The position numbers and the translations under genes are program-made. From Paenibacillus wynnii (GTDB taxonomy: Bacteria; Bacillota; Bacilli; Paenibacillales; Paenibacillaceae), in NCBI RefSeq assembly GCF_030812855.1, contig NZ_JAUSTK010000020.1, positions 25,717 through 89,716 of the forward strand: DNA of 64,000 nucleotides, given 5' to 3'. Each line of letters begins with the position of its first letter. Positions within the stretch are counted from its first letter, which is position 1. The notes under the pieces were generated by a model, which searched no databases, had not been told where the DNA came from, and saw nothing but the letters and a program-made list of their open reading frames with translations. This document shows positions 25,894 through 34,955 of this stretch, one piece after another.

Positions 25894-25923
25894 CAAAAAA
25901 CCTCCTAAAATAGGAAGGTTTTT
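25894..25923. terminator. Terminator downstream of gshF
   Basis: AAAAACCT-c-CTA..TAG-g-AAGGTTTTT; T-runs on both strands. Confidence 0.8.
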
Positions 25924-25949
25924 GTGTGAATAGTTCAATTATTGTTGTC

Positions 25950-28265
25950 TCATCCATCCATCTTCCCGAATAACAAATCAAGAATCTTATCATCAGCCTT
26001 CCGATTAATGCCTTGATAAGGATAACAGTGAATATGAATAGCCGGATTAAAATTAATTTCTATAATGCTGTAATTCTCATTCGTTGCTTCTTCCTCGATA
26101 TCATTAATCATCATATCCACTCCGCAAAAGGTTGCTCCGGCTGCCTTGGCAGATTGAATAGCAAGTTCTTTATAACTTATTGGGATTTCATCTGTAAAAT
26201 CAATACTATCCCCTCCAGTACTGATGTTGGAGTTTTCCCGCAAGTAGATGACCTCGCCTAATCTTGGTATGTCGGAGGGATCCATGGAATGGATTTTCAA
26301 AAACAACCTCTCTGCTTCACCTAGTTGAATCTTTTCAAGTGGGGTTCTATACCCTTGCCCTCTTAATGGATCTTTGTTCTTCTCGTGGATTAGCTGTTCA
26401 ATAGTACGGACTCCGTCCCCAACGATGTTGGCGGGTACACGATGCAGTATCCCAACGACCTCGTCTCCCATGACAAGAAAGCGATACTCTTTTCCCGTAA
26501 CAAATTCCTCAAGTAAGACTGTCCGGTCATGTTCAAAGGCCATTTCAAAAGCTCGCTGATAATCTTCTATTGAAAAGTTGTTGGTGAAAATAGTGATACC
26601 CAGTCCAAAATTCGTTGATTTCGGTTTAATCACGATTTTCTTTTCACGATGAACTTCATAATCTAACATGGCATCTTGCAGATTTCGATACGCATTTCCG
26701 CCTGGAACTCGAATACCCTGTTGCTTCAGTACCTCTTTGGTGACGATCTTATTTTCCATAATTAAAACCGTACTGTATGAATCCAAAGCCGTTTTTGTGG
26801 CTTGCTTCACATATTCCTTATAATCACCCTTAGTCAGAACCACAAAATTGTCATCTCTATCGATGAGTTCAAATTGAATCCCGCGCTTCACGGATGCTTT
26901 TAACAATAGTTGAGTTGATAATTCCAAATCTTCATACCCTGCCAACTTGTATCCGGCTTCGAGACTATGATTCGCATATTGTTTAGCCTTATTTAAATGG
27001 TAATGCAAGAAAGATGAGTTTTGTATTTCTGTCTTAACAATGGAGGCATAGCTCAGAACAGGGTTTAGAATGATATTCTTGTTATGCTCAAGCAGATTAT
27101 TCATTTGTTGATCATCTGGACTTATACGTCTTAGCATTTCTTGCATGGAATCGAGGATTGCTACTGCCGTTCCCTTCATATTCCCTTGAAGACCTTCCAT
27201 CATAAGAGTGTCCAGATCCAGATTTGCCTGTTGTTGTTCATCCATATTGAAGGGTTCATCCTGCTTGAGAAGCATATATACGAGAAAGAAATGGATAAAC
27301 TTCAGTATTTCCAGACTGATTCCGTTCTTAAAAAGTGGATTTAAATCAAACATACGCAGCTCTAAATAAGCAATACCGTTATCGAGAAGTTCTTGAAGTG
27401 GATTTTCCCCTTTTGCGGGCTTCAAACGAATTGGACTGTAGAACTCTTTTGCACTAAGCAATTCCTTGGATTGGACTAAGTTTCGCAGATCTTGAACATA
27501 TTCATTAACGGAGTTAAAAGAAACATTAAAAGGTTTGTCGTTACGGTATCCGCACACACTGTTTCGCAAAGAGTTCATATTCGGAAAGTAGCGGCTATCT
27601 TCATCCAAATGATCGCTTAAGGCAACACATTGTTCTATATAGGATTTATTAAAAACGGGGCTAGCCCCTGTCAAATAAATAAGTAACCAACGATATTTCA
27701 ATACATTTCTTGCTACTTTTAAATACAATCCATCTTTGAAGAGCTTGTATCCGTCCTTACTTGATGAAGCTTCATATAGCTTTTTGAGGAAATCCTCGTT
27801 AAACGAAAAATTATAGTGTATTCCGCTAAGTAACTGTTTTTTTCGTCCATACTTATGTCCTAGCTGAGTTCGATACATTTCCTCCAAAGGATCCTCCATA
27901 TGGGCTATCGGAATATCCTCATCACGCGGCAATACAGGAGGATTACTACTGGTCCATAAATATTCACCTGTCTCCATCAATTCCTGTGTCACGATATCTT
28001 GCAGCGCTTCTAGGAAATGATAAGTTTCCTCTATGGAGTTAAACGTGGGGGTAATCATTTCAATTTGGCTTTCTGAAAAATCGGTTTGGATATAGGGGTT
28101 ATCTGTCTTGTTTCCAAACGCTTTCGGGTGAGGGGTTAGTGCAAGATTTCCGTCTTTGTCGACTCTAGCGTTCTCTTTTTCAAGACCAAATTGGCCCCGC
28201 AAGAGTTCTTTATCTAACTTCTTATCGATAATGAAATTTATAAAATCAAGGTTTAATGAAACCAT
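25950..28265 (-). CDS. gshF: Bifunctional glutamate-cysteine ligase / glutathione synthetase
   Basis: 771 residues, the usual GshF length. N-terminal GshA-type ligase (about 1-420; FGLEKENARV, SGIHYNFSFN, LELRMFDLNP), then an ATP-grasp domain (about 490-760; KPKSTNFGLGITIF, LLEEFVTGKEYRFLV, and IEINFNPAIHIHCYPYQG at the end). It makes glutathione from Glu, Cys and Gly in one protein. AGAAGG lies 8 bases before ATG. Monocistronic; a TetR gene lies upstream on the same strand, 180 bases away. Confidence 0.95.
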   Translation of the reverse strand: MVSLNLDFINFIIDKKLDKELLRGQFGLEKENARVDKDGNLALTPHPKAFGNKTDNPYIQTDFSESQIEMITPTFNSIEETYHFLEALQDIVTQELMETGEYLWTSSNPPVLPRDEDIPIAHMEDPLEEMYRTQLGHKYGRKKQLLSGIHYNFSFNEDFLKKLYEASSSKDGYKLFKDGLYLKVARNVLKYRWLLIYLTGASPVFNKSYIEQCVALSDHLDEDSRYFPNMNSLRNSVCGYRNDKPFNVSFNSVNEYVQDLRNLVQSKELLSAKEFYSPIRLKPAKGENPLQELLDNGIAYLELRMFDLNPLFKNGISLEILKFIHFFLVYMLLKQDEPFNMDEQQQANLDLDTLMMEGLQGNMKGTAVAILDSMQEMLRRISPDDQQMNNLLEHNKNIILNPVLSYASIVKTEIQNSSFLHYHLNKAKQYANHSLEAGYKLAGYEDLELSTQLLLKASVKRGIQFELIDRDDNFVVLTKGDYKEYVKQATKTALDSYSTVLIMENKIVTKEVLKQQGIRVPGGNAYRNLQDAMLDYEVHREKKIVIKPKSTNFGLGITIFTNNFSIEDYQRAFEMAFEHDRTVLLEEFVTGKEYRFLVMGDEVVGILHRVPANIVGDGVRTIEQLIHEKNKDPLRGQGYRTPLEKIQLGEAERLFLKIHSMDPSDIPRLGEVIYLRENSNISTGGDSIDFTDEIPISYKELAIQSAKAAGATFCGVDMMINDIEEEATNENYSIIEINFNPAIHIHCYPYQGINRKADDKILDLLFGKMDG

Positions 28266-28445
28266 CCTAAAAACCTTCTTCCGGACAAATTATTTGTAAT
28301 TTGCAAATATAATTCAAAGAAAGTCACCCTCAAGGGTACAGGGCATAGCCGCTCCTTTCTTTTCAACAAGATATAGCATGTATTTCCCATGGAAATTGAT
28401 CTCTATAAAATCATACTTTATTCATTTGCAATTTGCAATTAATAT

Positions 28446-29018
28446 TTAATCAATTTTAACTATGTGAACGGGGATCATTTGATTAAGTTCAAGAAGTGTC
28501 CATAACTGTTCAGTAATATCTTCCGCAGAATACGGCATCGAACCGATAATCCACCATTCAATGACTCCGACCGTTGCTGAAGTCAAAAATTGCGCTAAAA
28601 TATCCTTATGTACCTTTAGATTGATATTGTTGTCAACGATTTGTTTGTGAATTCCCTCAATCATTATTTCTTGTAGACGATTTCTGAATGCAGGAAGACC
28701 CTTGTTGGTCAATAAGGTAGTATACAGGTCAGCATTTTTCTCCATTAATTGAAACGTGCGTAGCAATGAAGTCTTAGAATCAATCGCTACTGTACCCTCT
28801 ACAGGGAAACATCCTTCACCTAATTGTTCCAGATGAGACTCTATGCAACAATCCAATATATGATATTTATCCATATAATGAAAGTAGACGGTACCACGAT
28901 TTACATTTGCGCAATCTGCGATTTCGTTAATCGTTATTTTTTCAAATTCTTTCTCTGCCATTAGACTAATTAATGCGTTCATAATGGCATCCTGGCTTTT
29001 TTTTATTCTTCTGTCCAT
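28446..29018 (-). CDS. TetR/AcrR-type regulator
   Basis: 190 residues. HTH at about 8-55 (ITINEIADCANVNRGTVYFHYMDKYHIL). The C-terminal domain resembles DhaS-type TetR_C (WWIIGSMPYSAEDITEQLW). It is divergent from a broken ketopantoate reductase gene. ACAATTCATTGT, a small palindrome at 29045-29056, is a possible operator. Target could be itself, the broken gene or gshF. Confidence 0.85.
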   Translation of the reverse strand: MDRRIKKSQDAIMNALISLMAEKEFEKITINEIADCANVNRGTVYFHYMDKYHILDCCIESHLEQLGEGCFPVEGTVAIDSKTSLLRTFQLMEKNADLYTTLLTNKGLPAFRNRLQEIMIEGIHKQIVDNNINLKVHKDILAQFLTSATVGVIEWWIIGSMPYSAEDITEQLWTLLELNQMIPVHIVKID

Positions 29019-29183
29019 TGAGCTACTCCTTATAACATATTAGACAATTCATTGTAATTTGTTGAAAAAGCAACAAAAGTAATAACTTTAACGATTGAAG
29101 CCATAGGATTCCATTGCTAATCTAATTATATTGAACAGATGATCGAAAAACAACATTTGTTTAAATTTTAGGAGGTTTAATCA

Positions 29184-29590
29184 ATGAGAATATTAGTTTT
29201 CGGTGCAGGGGTTTTAGGAAGTTATCTTGCTCATGCACTAGTTCGTGGAGGAAATGATATCACGGTACTTGCCAGAGGTAAGCGAGCTGAAGAGCTGAAC
29301 AATGATGGAGTTGTCGTTCGTCATTATTTTCAGCGTAAAGCTATAGGTTATACTGTAACACCTGTAAATCAGATGAATTTAATTCGAAAGCATAAACACA
29401 TAGCCTATTTTGCTCTAAAGCTTTTTAAGCTCTACCCGTTTCCAAAATGATAGATGGATCTTTTAGTGAGATTGCAGCATTAAATGATGTGTTTAATGTT
29501 TTGAAGCAACAAGCCAATATTTCGACTCCCAACTGGGACGAACTTGAAAAACTTTTCTCAAGTCGCTATACTCAGTCACTCATAAAATAA
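29184..29590 (+). pseudogene. Broken ketopantoate reductase (PanE/ApbA) family gene
   Basis: From ATG 29184 (GGAGG before it) the N-terminal NAD(P)-binding domain reads MRILVFGAGVLGSYLAHAL, ARGKRAEEL, and stops at 29450 after 88 residues. A second frame from 29447 gives 47 residues, IDGSFSEIAALNDVFNVLK..NWDELEKLF, like the C-terminus of the family. The catalytic middle part is missing (full proteins are about 300 residues). So a large internal deletion has removed function. Confidence 0.75.
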
Positions 29591-29617
29591 AAAAACCCGC
29601 GCTGAGCGCGGATTTAT
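29591..29617 (-). terminator. Terminator of the TetR-cueP operon
   Basis: CCGCGC-TCA-GCGCGG then GTTTTTTTATTTT on the reverse strand. Confidence 0.88.
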
Positions 29618-29630
29618 CAGGTATACAGCT

Positions 29631-30185
29631 TTAAATGCTCTTCTTCTCCATTAATTGCATGGTAGAGATGCAGGTGTCGTCGCTTTCGAATGTGGAAATG
29701 TCAGACTCCGCTGTTTTCCCGTCGTGCTCAACCGTTATATGATATGTTTTGTCACGCGGCAGCCATAGGTCGATAAATCCATTGGATTGGGATTTCATTG
29801 TTTTGTCCATGACCTCGTTGCCTTCCGTGTCAACGATGTTTACGTTGAACTCTTCCTCAACCATTTCTCCCTGGCAGCCAGTTAAGCTATGAGTTGCGCA
29901 AGGATGCGTTTTGTCGACATACGGAGCGATCGAAACAAAAAACTCGTTCTCGGGTAAGACATAGGTTAATGATTTTGCGTCACCTTCGGTCACAATAAGT
30001 TCCTTCGATGTGATTGAAGCAGACTCAGCAGTCTTGGTTCTTGAAGTATATTCTTGCACTAATTCCTTAATGTTTTGAGTATCTAAAGCTTTAGGTTCAT
30101 TTCTTTCTGTGCCCCCCGAAAACATATACCCACCGATTGCAACGGCAACCAATCCGGTTGCTGCAACCCATATTTTATTACTCAA
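29631..30185 (-). CDS. cueP: CueP-family metal-binding protein
   Basis: 184 residues. N-terminal membrane anchor (about 4-23), then an extracytoplasmic domain with HPCATHSLTGCQGE and a C-terminal DDTCISTM, the conserved Cys set of CueP. Salmonella CueP binds copper in the periplasm; here it would be membrane-tethered. Start is TTG, using the GGGGA at the TetR stop, so the two genes are translationally coupled. Shares control with the TetR and the divergent exporter. Confidence 0.8.
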   Translation of the reverse strand: MSNKIWVAATGLVAVAIGGYMFSGGTERNEPKALDTQNIKELVQEYTSRTKTAESASITSKELIVTEGDAKSLTYVLPENEFFVSIAPYVDKTHPCATHSLTGCQGEMVEEEFNVNIVDTEGNEVMDKTMKSQSNGFIDLWLPRDKTYHITVEHDGKTAESDISTFESDDTCISTMQLMEKKSI

Positions 30186-30192
30186 CTTGCAG

Positions 30193-30789
30193 TCATCCCC
30201 TTTTCTCTTTCACGTCTGATTTAATTCCTTCAAAGGCTGAAGTTACTAAACTCTGCACATAGGCATCATCCAATTTCTCACCGGTTAATAACAATCTATA
30301 AAAAATCGGCCCATATATGAGATCAATACTTAATTCAATATCAAGATTTCCCCGCAATTCCCCACGCTGAGCCCCCTGTTCCAAAAGATCCCGGGCCTCG
30401 AGTCGACGTGGGTTAAAGTATCTAGTCCGGTATGCCTCAGCGAGTCCTAAATCAAATTGCCCTTCGCCTATTAACTCCGTAATAATTTTACCCTCTCGAC
30501 TTGTCAAGAATCGGAGTAAATTAGTGGCATGAATGAGTAAATCATCGAAGACCGAGCCCGTATCGGGTACCGGCAGTCTTTCCGCAGCAGCAGACAGGAA
30601 ACTATCCATAACAACGGCGGCTTTGTTGGGCCACCATTTATAAATGGTTGCTTTACTAACCCCTGCATGCTCAGCAATTTTCTCTACAGTAACCGCTCCA
30701 AAACCATTCTCCAGCAGCAATTCATAGGAAGAAGAAAGAATAGACTTCTGAGTTTCAATATTACGCGGTCGCCCTCTTTTGGCAGTCAC
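30193..30789 (-). CDS. TetR-family repressor of the cueP/exporter cluster
   Basis: 198 residues. HTH about 15-60 (FGAVTVEKIAEHAGVSKATIYKWWPNKAAVV); C-terminal TetR_C domain (EGKIITELIGEGQFDLGLAEAYRTRYF). Divergent from the MFS gene; three similar palindromes lie in the shared control region, most likely its own operators. Stop codon provides the ribosome site of cueP. Confidence 0.9.
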   Translation of the reverse strand: MTAKRGRPRNIETQKSILSSSYELLLENGFGAVTVEKIAEHAGVSKATIYKWWPNKAAVVMDSFLSAAAERLPVPDTGSVFDDLLIHATNLLRFLTSREGKIITELIGEGQFDLGLAEAYRTRYFNPRRLEARDLLEQGAQRGELRGNLDIELSIDLIYGPIFYRLLLTGEKLDDAYVQSLVTSAFEGIKSDVKEKRG

Positions 30790-30840
30790 ACAAGTCCTCC
30801 TTTAGTGCAATGTATAGGTAAGATCATTAACCTTGTAAAA

Positions 30841-30854
30841 ACTATACGTACATT
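30841..30854 (+). promoter_or_regulatory. TetR operator 1
   Basis: ACTATACGTACATT, fits ACTnnACGTnnAGT except one base. Confidence 0.6.
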
Positions 30855-30895
30855 ATACTAAATATCCAATAAAATTTAAATCAGCTATTTACAAA

Positions 30896-30909
30896 ACTGT
30901 ACGTTCAGT
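30896..30909 (+). promoter_or_regulatory. TetR operator 2
   Basis: ACTGTACGTTCAGT, full fit to ACTnnACGTnnAGT. Confidence 0.65.
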
Positions 30910-30933
30910 GTATCATAAAGCCATAATTAATAA

Positions 30934-30947
30934 ACTATACGTTCAGT
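30934..30947 (+). promoter_or_regulatory. TetR operator 3
   Basis: ACTATACGTTCAGT, full fit; located 28 bases before the MFS start, where binding would block transcription. Confidence 0.65.
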
Positions 30948-30974
30948 ATTTAATTATGAATGAGGAGGATTTCA

Positions 30975-32201
30975 ATGAAAACGGAACAAGTAATGGAAGG
31001 TAAACGCATTTCGAGTTGGATTACTTTTCTATTAGCATCGGCATGTGGTCTTATCGTAGCAAACCTTTATTATGCTCAAACCCTATTGGGACCTATCAGT
31101 GCTGATACAGGCCTCTCTTCGGCAGCAGCAGGATTAATTGTTACTCTAACTCAAATCGGCTATGTTATTGGGCTGCTGTTTATCGTACCGCTAAGTGACA
31201 TTATAGAGAATCGGAGTCTCGCGGTAGGATCGTTATTGGTTGTGATTTGTGCATTGATTGCGGCAGCATTGGCACCAAGTACGCCTATATTCCTGACTAC
31301 ATCCCTATTCATAGGGTTGGGATCTGTGGTTGCCCAAATCCTGGTACCCTATGCTACTTATTTAGCCCCTGAAGAAGCGCGCGGCCGCGTGGTGGGAAAT
31401 GTTATGAGCGGTCTCTTACTCGGAATTATGTTTGCTCGACCGGTGGCAAGTTTTATCACTAGCTTTTGGGGGTGGCAGTCCGTATTTGCATTGTCGGCAA
31501 TGATTATCTCTCTATTGGCGCTTCTACTATGGCGAATTTTGCCTAAACGAAAACCAACGCCTACGATGAATTACAGTCAATTAATCGTCTCACTAGGGAC
31601 TCTTTTAAAACAAACACCAATATTACGCCGTAGGGCCATCTATCAAGCCAGTCAATTTGCAGCCTTTAGCCTTTTCTGGACTGCTGTTCCTTTACGATTG
31701 GCAGATGATTTCGATATGACACAACAAGGCATCGCCTTATTTGCTTTAGCAGGTGTTGGCGGTGCAATAGCTGCACCGATTGCTGGAAGACTGGCGGATA
31801 AAGGTTGGAGCCGAATATTAACAGGACTTGCGATGGTGATTGCCTCCTCGTCTTTTTTACTTTCATACCTTTTTCAAAGTCATTCGACAACTGCTCTAGC
31901 CCTACTCGTTCTTGCCGCTATTATGCTGGATATGGCCGTATCAGGAAATCTTGTCCTTGGACAGCGTGCGATTTATTCATTGGGGAGTGAAGCAAGAGGA
32001 CGTTTGAACGGGCTTTTCATGTCCATTTTCTTCATCGGGGGAGCCGTTGGTTCATCTTTAGGCGGCTGGTCATATGCCCATGGAGGCTGGAGTTCCACTT
32101 CTTTGATTGGAATAGTCTTACCACTGATAGCCTTAATTTACTATTTTACAGAGAAAAGAACCGCTACCCATAAGTCTCCTCTGGATAACGGTTCTACCTA
32201 A
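30975..32201 (+). CDS. MFS transporter (12-TM)
   Basis: About 408 residues, 12 helices. Motif A-like VPLSDIIENRSLAVGS, and second-half GRLADKGWSR. Start taken at ATG 30975 behind GAGGAGG; the in-frame ATG 15 bases earlier overlaps that site. Resembles DHA1-type exporters. Control by the divergent TetR is expected. Substrate unknown; the neighbour cueP hints at metal or envelope stress. Confidence 0.88.
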   Translation: MKTEQVMEGKRISSWITFLLASACGLIVANLYYAQTLLGPISADTGLSSAAAGLIVTLTQIGYVIGLLFIVPLSDIIENRSLAVGSLLVVICALIAAALAPSTPIFLTTSLFIGLGSVVAQILVPYATYLAPEEARGRVVGNVMSGLLLGIMFARPVASFITSFWGWQSVFALSAMIISLLALLLWRILPKRKPTPTMNYSQLIVSLGTLLKQTPILRRRAIYQASQFAAFSLFWTAVPLRLADDFDMTQQGIALFALAGVGGAIAAPIAGRLADKGWSRILTGLAMVIASSSFLLSYLFQSHSTTALALLVLAAIMLDMAVSGNLVLGQRAIYSLGSEARGRLNGLFMSIFFIGGAVGSSLGGWSYAHGGWSSTSLIGIVLPLIALIYYFTEKRTATHKSPLDNGST

Positions 32202-32230
32202 GCCCAATGATTATGATACATAACGGGATC

Positions 32231-33484
32231 TTACTCCTGCAAACTTTCTTTCCAAGCCAGACTGGCCAGCGGAAACGGGGAAATGGCTCTCTCCAAAATA
32301 CCCTGGACATGCGCAATCGCAACGCCATAATTGACGATCGGTACTCCAGCTTCTACAGCTTGCTCCACCCTCCAGAGCATCTGTCTGCGATTCATCATAC
32401 AGCCGCCACAATGCACAATAAGCGAATAATCCTTCACATTATCCGGAAACTTCATTCCATTTGCAAAGTCGAATTCGATTTGTCTGCCTGTGGCCTGACG
32501 GATCCAGCGCGGGATTTTCACTTTACCTATATCATCGGGTTGCTGGTGGTGTGTACAGGATTCGGCGATCAACACTCTGTCACCATCCTGTAGTCGGTCG
32601 ATAGCACGGGCTCCTCTAACCATTTCCTCCAGATTCCCTTTGTTCCGGGCGAAAAGAATCGAGAACGAGGTCAGCGGAATTTCTTTCGGCATATCTGCAG
32701 CAACCTTCAGGAACACCTGTGAATCTGTTATCACTAGCCTAGGCTTCTTACCGAGATTCTCCAAGGTTTCCCTCAACTCATATTCCTTAGTAACTACTGC
32801 AATCGCGTCACTCTCTAGAATGTCGCGAATGGTCTGTTGCTGCGGAAGAATCAGTCTCCCTTTCGGTGCCGCTTTATCAATCGGGACCACCAGTACGACC
32901 AAATCACCCGGATTTATCAGATCTCCGACAATGCGGAATTTATCATCCTCGTTGGGTACAGTGGCGATCAGAGCCTTCTTGAGCTGAGTGATTCCCTGCT
33001 GATCAACTGCAGATACAGGGACCACCTTAAATCCCAGCTTCTCCTCGGAGCTTCTAACAAGATCATCAAGATCTTCAGTATGTGTTTCTAACAAATCTAT
33101 CTTATTTAAGATACCAAGTGTTGGGATGGCCTTACTTTGAACGATCTCAGCAATTTGCCGGTCGAAAGAGGTCACACCGCATGCGGCATCAATGACAATG
33201 AGAGCCACATCGGTTTTGTTCAGTACTTCTAGTGTCTTCTTCTTCCGCAGTTCTCCAAGCTCGCCGTCATCATCCAAGCCTGCAGTATCAATGAACACCA
33301 CCGGCCCCAGTGGAAGCAACTCCATGGATTTATATACGGGATCAGTCGTTGTCCCTTTAACCGGGGAAACAACAGCGATATCCTGTCGGGTTACTGCGTT
33401 GATAATACTTGATTTGCCTGCGTTGCGCCTGCCGAATAGGGCGATGTGCAAGCGACTTGAGCGGGGGGTATCGTTCACACTCAC
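32231..33484 (-). CDS. hydF: [FeFe] hydrogenase maturation GTPase HydF, second copy
   Basis: About 417 residues. G1 FGRRNAGKSS, G3 DTAGLDDD, G4 NKID. C-terminal Fe-S ligands CTHH and HCGGC are kept. HydF carries the di-iron precursor and loads the H-cluster. I place the start at GTG 33484, behind GAAGGAG; an upstream in-frame TTG (33517) lacks a ribosome site. It is the last gene of the hydrogen cluster, 43 bases after aspA. It is clearly diverged from the first hydF (34956-36155). Confidence 0.9.
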   Translation of the reverse strand: MSVNDTPRSSRLHIALFGRRNAGKSSIINAVTRQDIAVVSPVKGTTTDPVYKSMELLPLGPVVFIDTAGLDDDGELGELRKKKTLEVLNKTDVALIVIDAACGVTSFDRQIAEIVQSKAIPTLGILNKIDLLETHTEDLDDLVRSSEEKLGFKVVPVSAVDQQGITQLKKALIATVPNEDDKFRIVGDLINPGDLVVLVVPIDKAAPKGRLILPQQQTIRDILESDAIAVVTKEYELRETLENLGKKPRLVITDSQVFLKVAADMPKEIPLTSFSILFARNKGNLEEMVRGARAIDRLQDGDRVLIAESCTHHQQPDDIGKVKIPRWIRQATGRQIEFDFANGMKFPDNVKDYSLIVHCGGCMMNRRQMLWRVEQAVEAGVPIVNYGVAIAHVQGILERAISPFPLASLAWKESLQE

Positions 33485-33527
33485 GCGGCTCTCTCCTTCA
33501 ACAGACCGGTATCCCAAGTCTGCTCTG

Positions 33528-34940
33528 TTATTTTCCGGGTATGCCAGGTTTAGTAACTTGATAGAGACTCAGTATTCTATCGACCTCAGACTCTGGGAGG
33601 ATCTTTGACTCTAGCAACACCCGGCGTACTGTTTTGCCTTCACGCCTCGCTTGCTTGGCAATCTCTGCAATTTTCTCATAACCGATATGGCCCACTAATG
33701 CGGTGGCCAGAACCGTTGAGTTCTCTACCATTTCACTACACCGATCCTCGTGAATGCGAATACCCCGCACACAGCGCTCTTCGAACAGACGAACTGCCCT
33801 AGTTAATATCTCTAAGGATTCCAATAGGGCATCCGCGATCAGGGGCATAAAAGCATTAAGCTCCAGCTGTCCACTTGCAGCCGCCATTGTAACTGCCGAA
33901 TCATTGGCAATGACACGCATTGCAACAAGTCCTATCATCTCAGCCATAACCGGATTCACCTTGCCCGGCATAATCGAGGAACCCGCCTGTACAGCAGGCA
34001 ATTCAAGCTCCCCGAAGCCTCCTGTCGGACCGCTCGCCAGAAGACGCAAATCATTGGATATCTTCAATAGGTTCACGGAAGCGGCCTTCAGCAGACCGGA
34101 TACTTCAACGAAAACATCCATATTCTGCGTAGGATCCATCGGATATTCGCTCCGCGCCAGACCATAGCCGGTTAAATCTTGCAAAATGTCAGTGATATAA
34201 AACGTATATTTTACCGGCGCATTCATTCCGGTTCCAATGGCTGTGCCCCCAATATTGATTTCCCGCAACCGCTCTTCAACCTTGTACAGCCGCCACCGAT
34301 CTCTAGCTATCGCTTTTGCGTAAGCTCCGAAGCCTTGCCCTGCCATCATCGGCAGGGCATCCATCAGCTCCGTACGCCCCAGCTTGAGGACATTGGCAAA
34401 TTCATGTTCCTTCTCCTGAAGGGCTTCCTGTAAGGATGCGAAAGCTTGACTGAGCATTCGAACCTGACCGATTGCAGCCATTCTTAGAGCGGTAGGATAG
34501 ACATCATTAGTGGATTGGCAGCAGTTGACGTGATCCAGAGGATGTATTCTTGAATAGTCGCCTCTCTCACCACCCAAGATCTCTATTGCAAGGTTAGCAA
34601 TGACTTCGTTGACATTCATATTCGTAGATGTACCGGCCCCCCCCTGCAATGCATCCACAGGGAACTGCTCCTTATAGTTTCCTTCCAGAATATCATCACA
34701 GGCTTTCACGATCGCCTGGGCTATTTCTACCTGATAGGTATTCAGCTTCAGATGAGCCAGTGCCGCCGCCTTCTTCACAGTAACTAAGCTATGGATCAAA
34801 TGAGGGTTAACAGCTCTGCCGCTTACAGGAAAATTATCCATTGCCCGCGCCGTATGGATGCCATAATAAGCAGCCTTGGGTATATCCATTGATCCTAATG
34901 AATCTTGTTCTTTGCGGGAATAATCCGAAACTTCCTCCAT
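33528..34940 (-). CDS. aspA: Aspartate ammonia-lyase
   Basis: 470 residues. Signature GSSIMPGKVNPV, and ELMDALPMMAGQGFGAY and TNMNVNEVIANLAIE around the active site. Converts aspartate to fumarate and ammonia. It lies between two hydF genes on the same strand, with GAGGG before ATG. In other bacteria aspA-like genes also occur in hydrogenase-maturation clusters; the ammonia may feed the H-cluster's bridging dithiomethylamine. That link is inference. Confidence 0.93.
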   Translation of the reverse strand: MEEVSDYSRKEQDSLGSMDIPKAAYYGIHTARAMDNFPVSGRAVNPHLIHSLVTVKKAAALAHLKLNTYQVEIAQAIVKACDDILEGNYKEQFPVDALQGGAGTSTNMNVNEVIANLAIEILGGERGDYSRIHPLDHVNCCQSTNDVYPTALRMAAIGQVRMLSQAFASLQEALQEKEHEFANVLKLGRTELMDALPMMAGQGFGAYAKAIARDRWRLYKVEERLREINIGGTAIGTGMNAPVKYTFYITDILQDLTGYGLARSEYPMDPTQNMDVFVEVSGLLKAASVNLLKISNDLRLLASGPTGGFGELELPAVQAGSSIMPGKVNPVMAEMIGLVAMRVIANDSAVTMAAASGQLELNAFMPLIADALLESLEILTRAVRLFEERCVRGIRIHEDRCSEMVENSTVLATALVGHIGYEKIAEIAKQARREGKTVRRVLLESKILPESEVDRILSLYQVTKPGIPGK

Positions 34941-34955
34941 TGAGAGACCGCCCTC

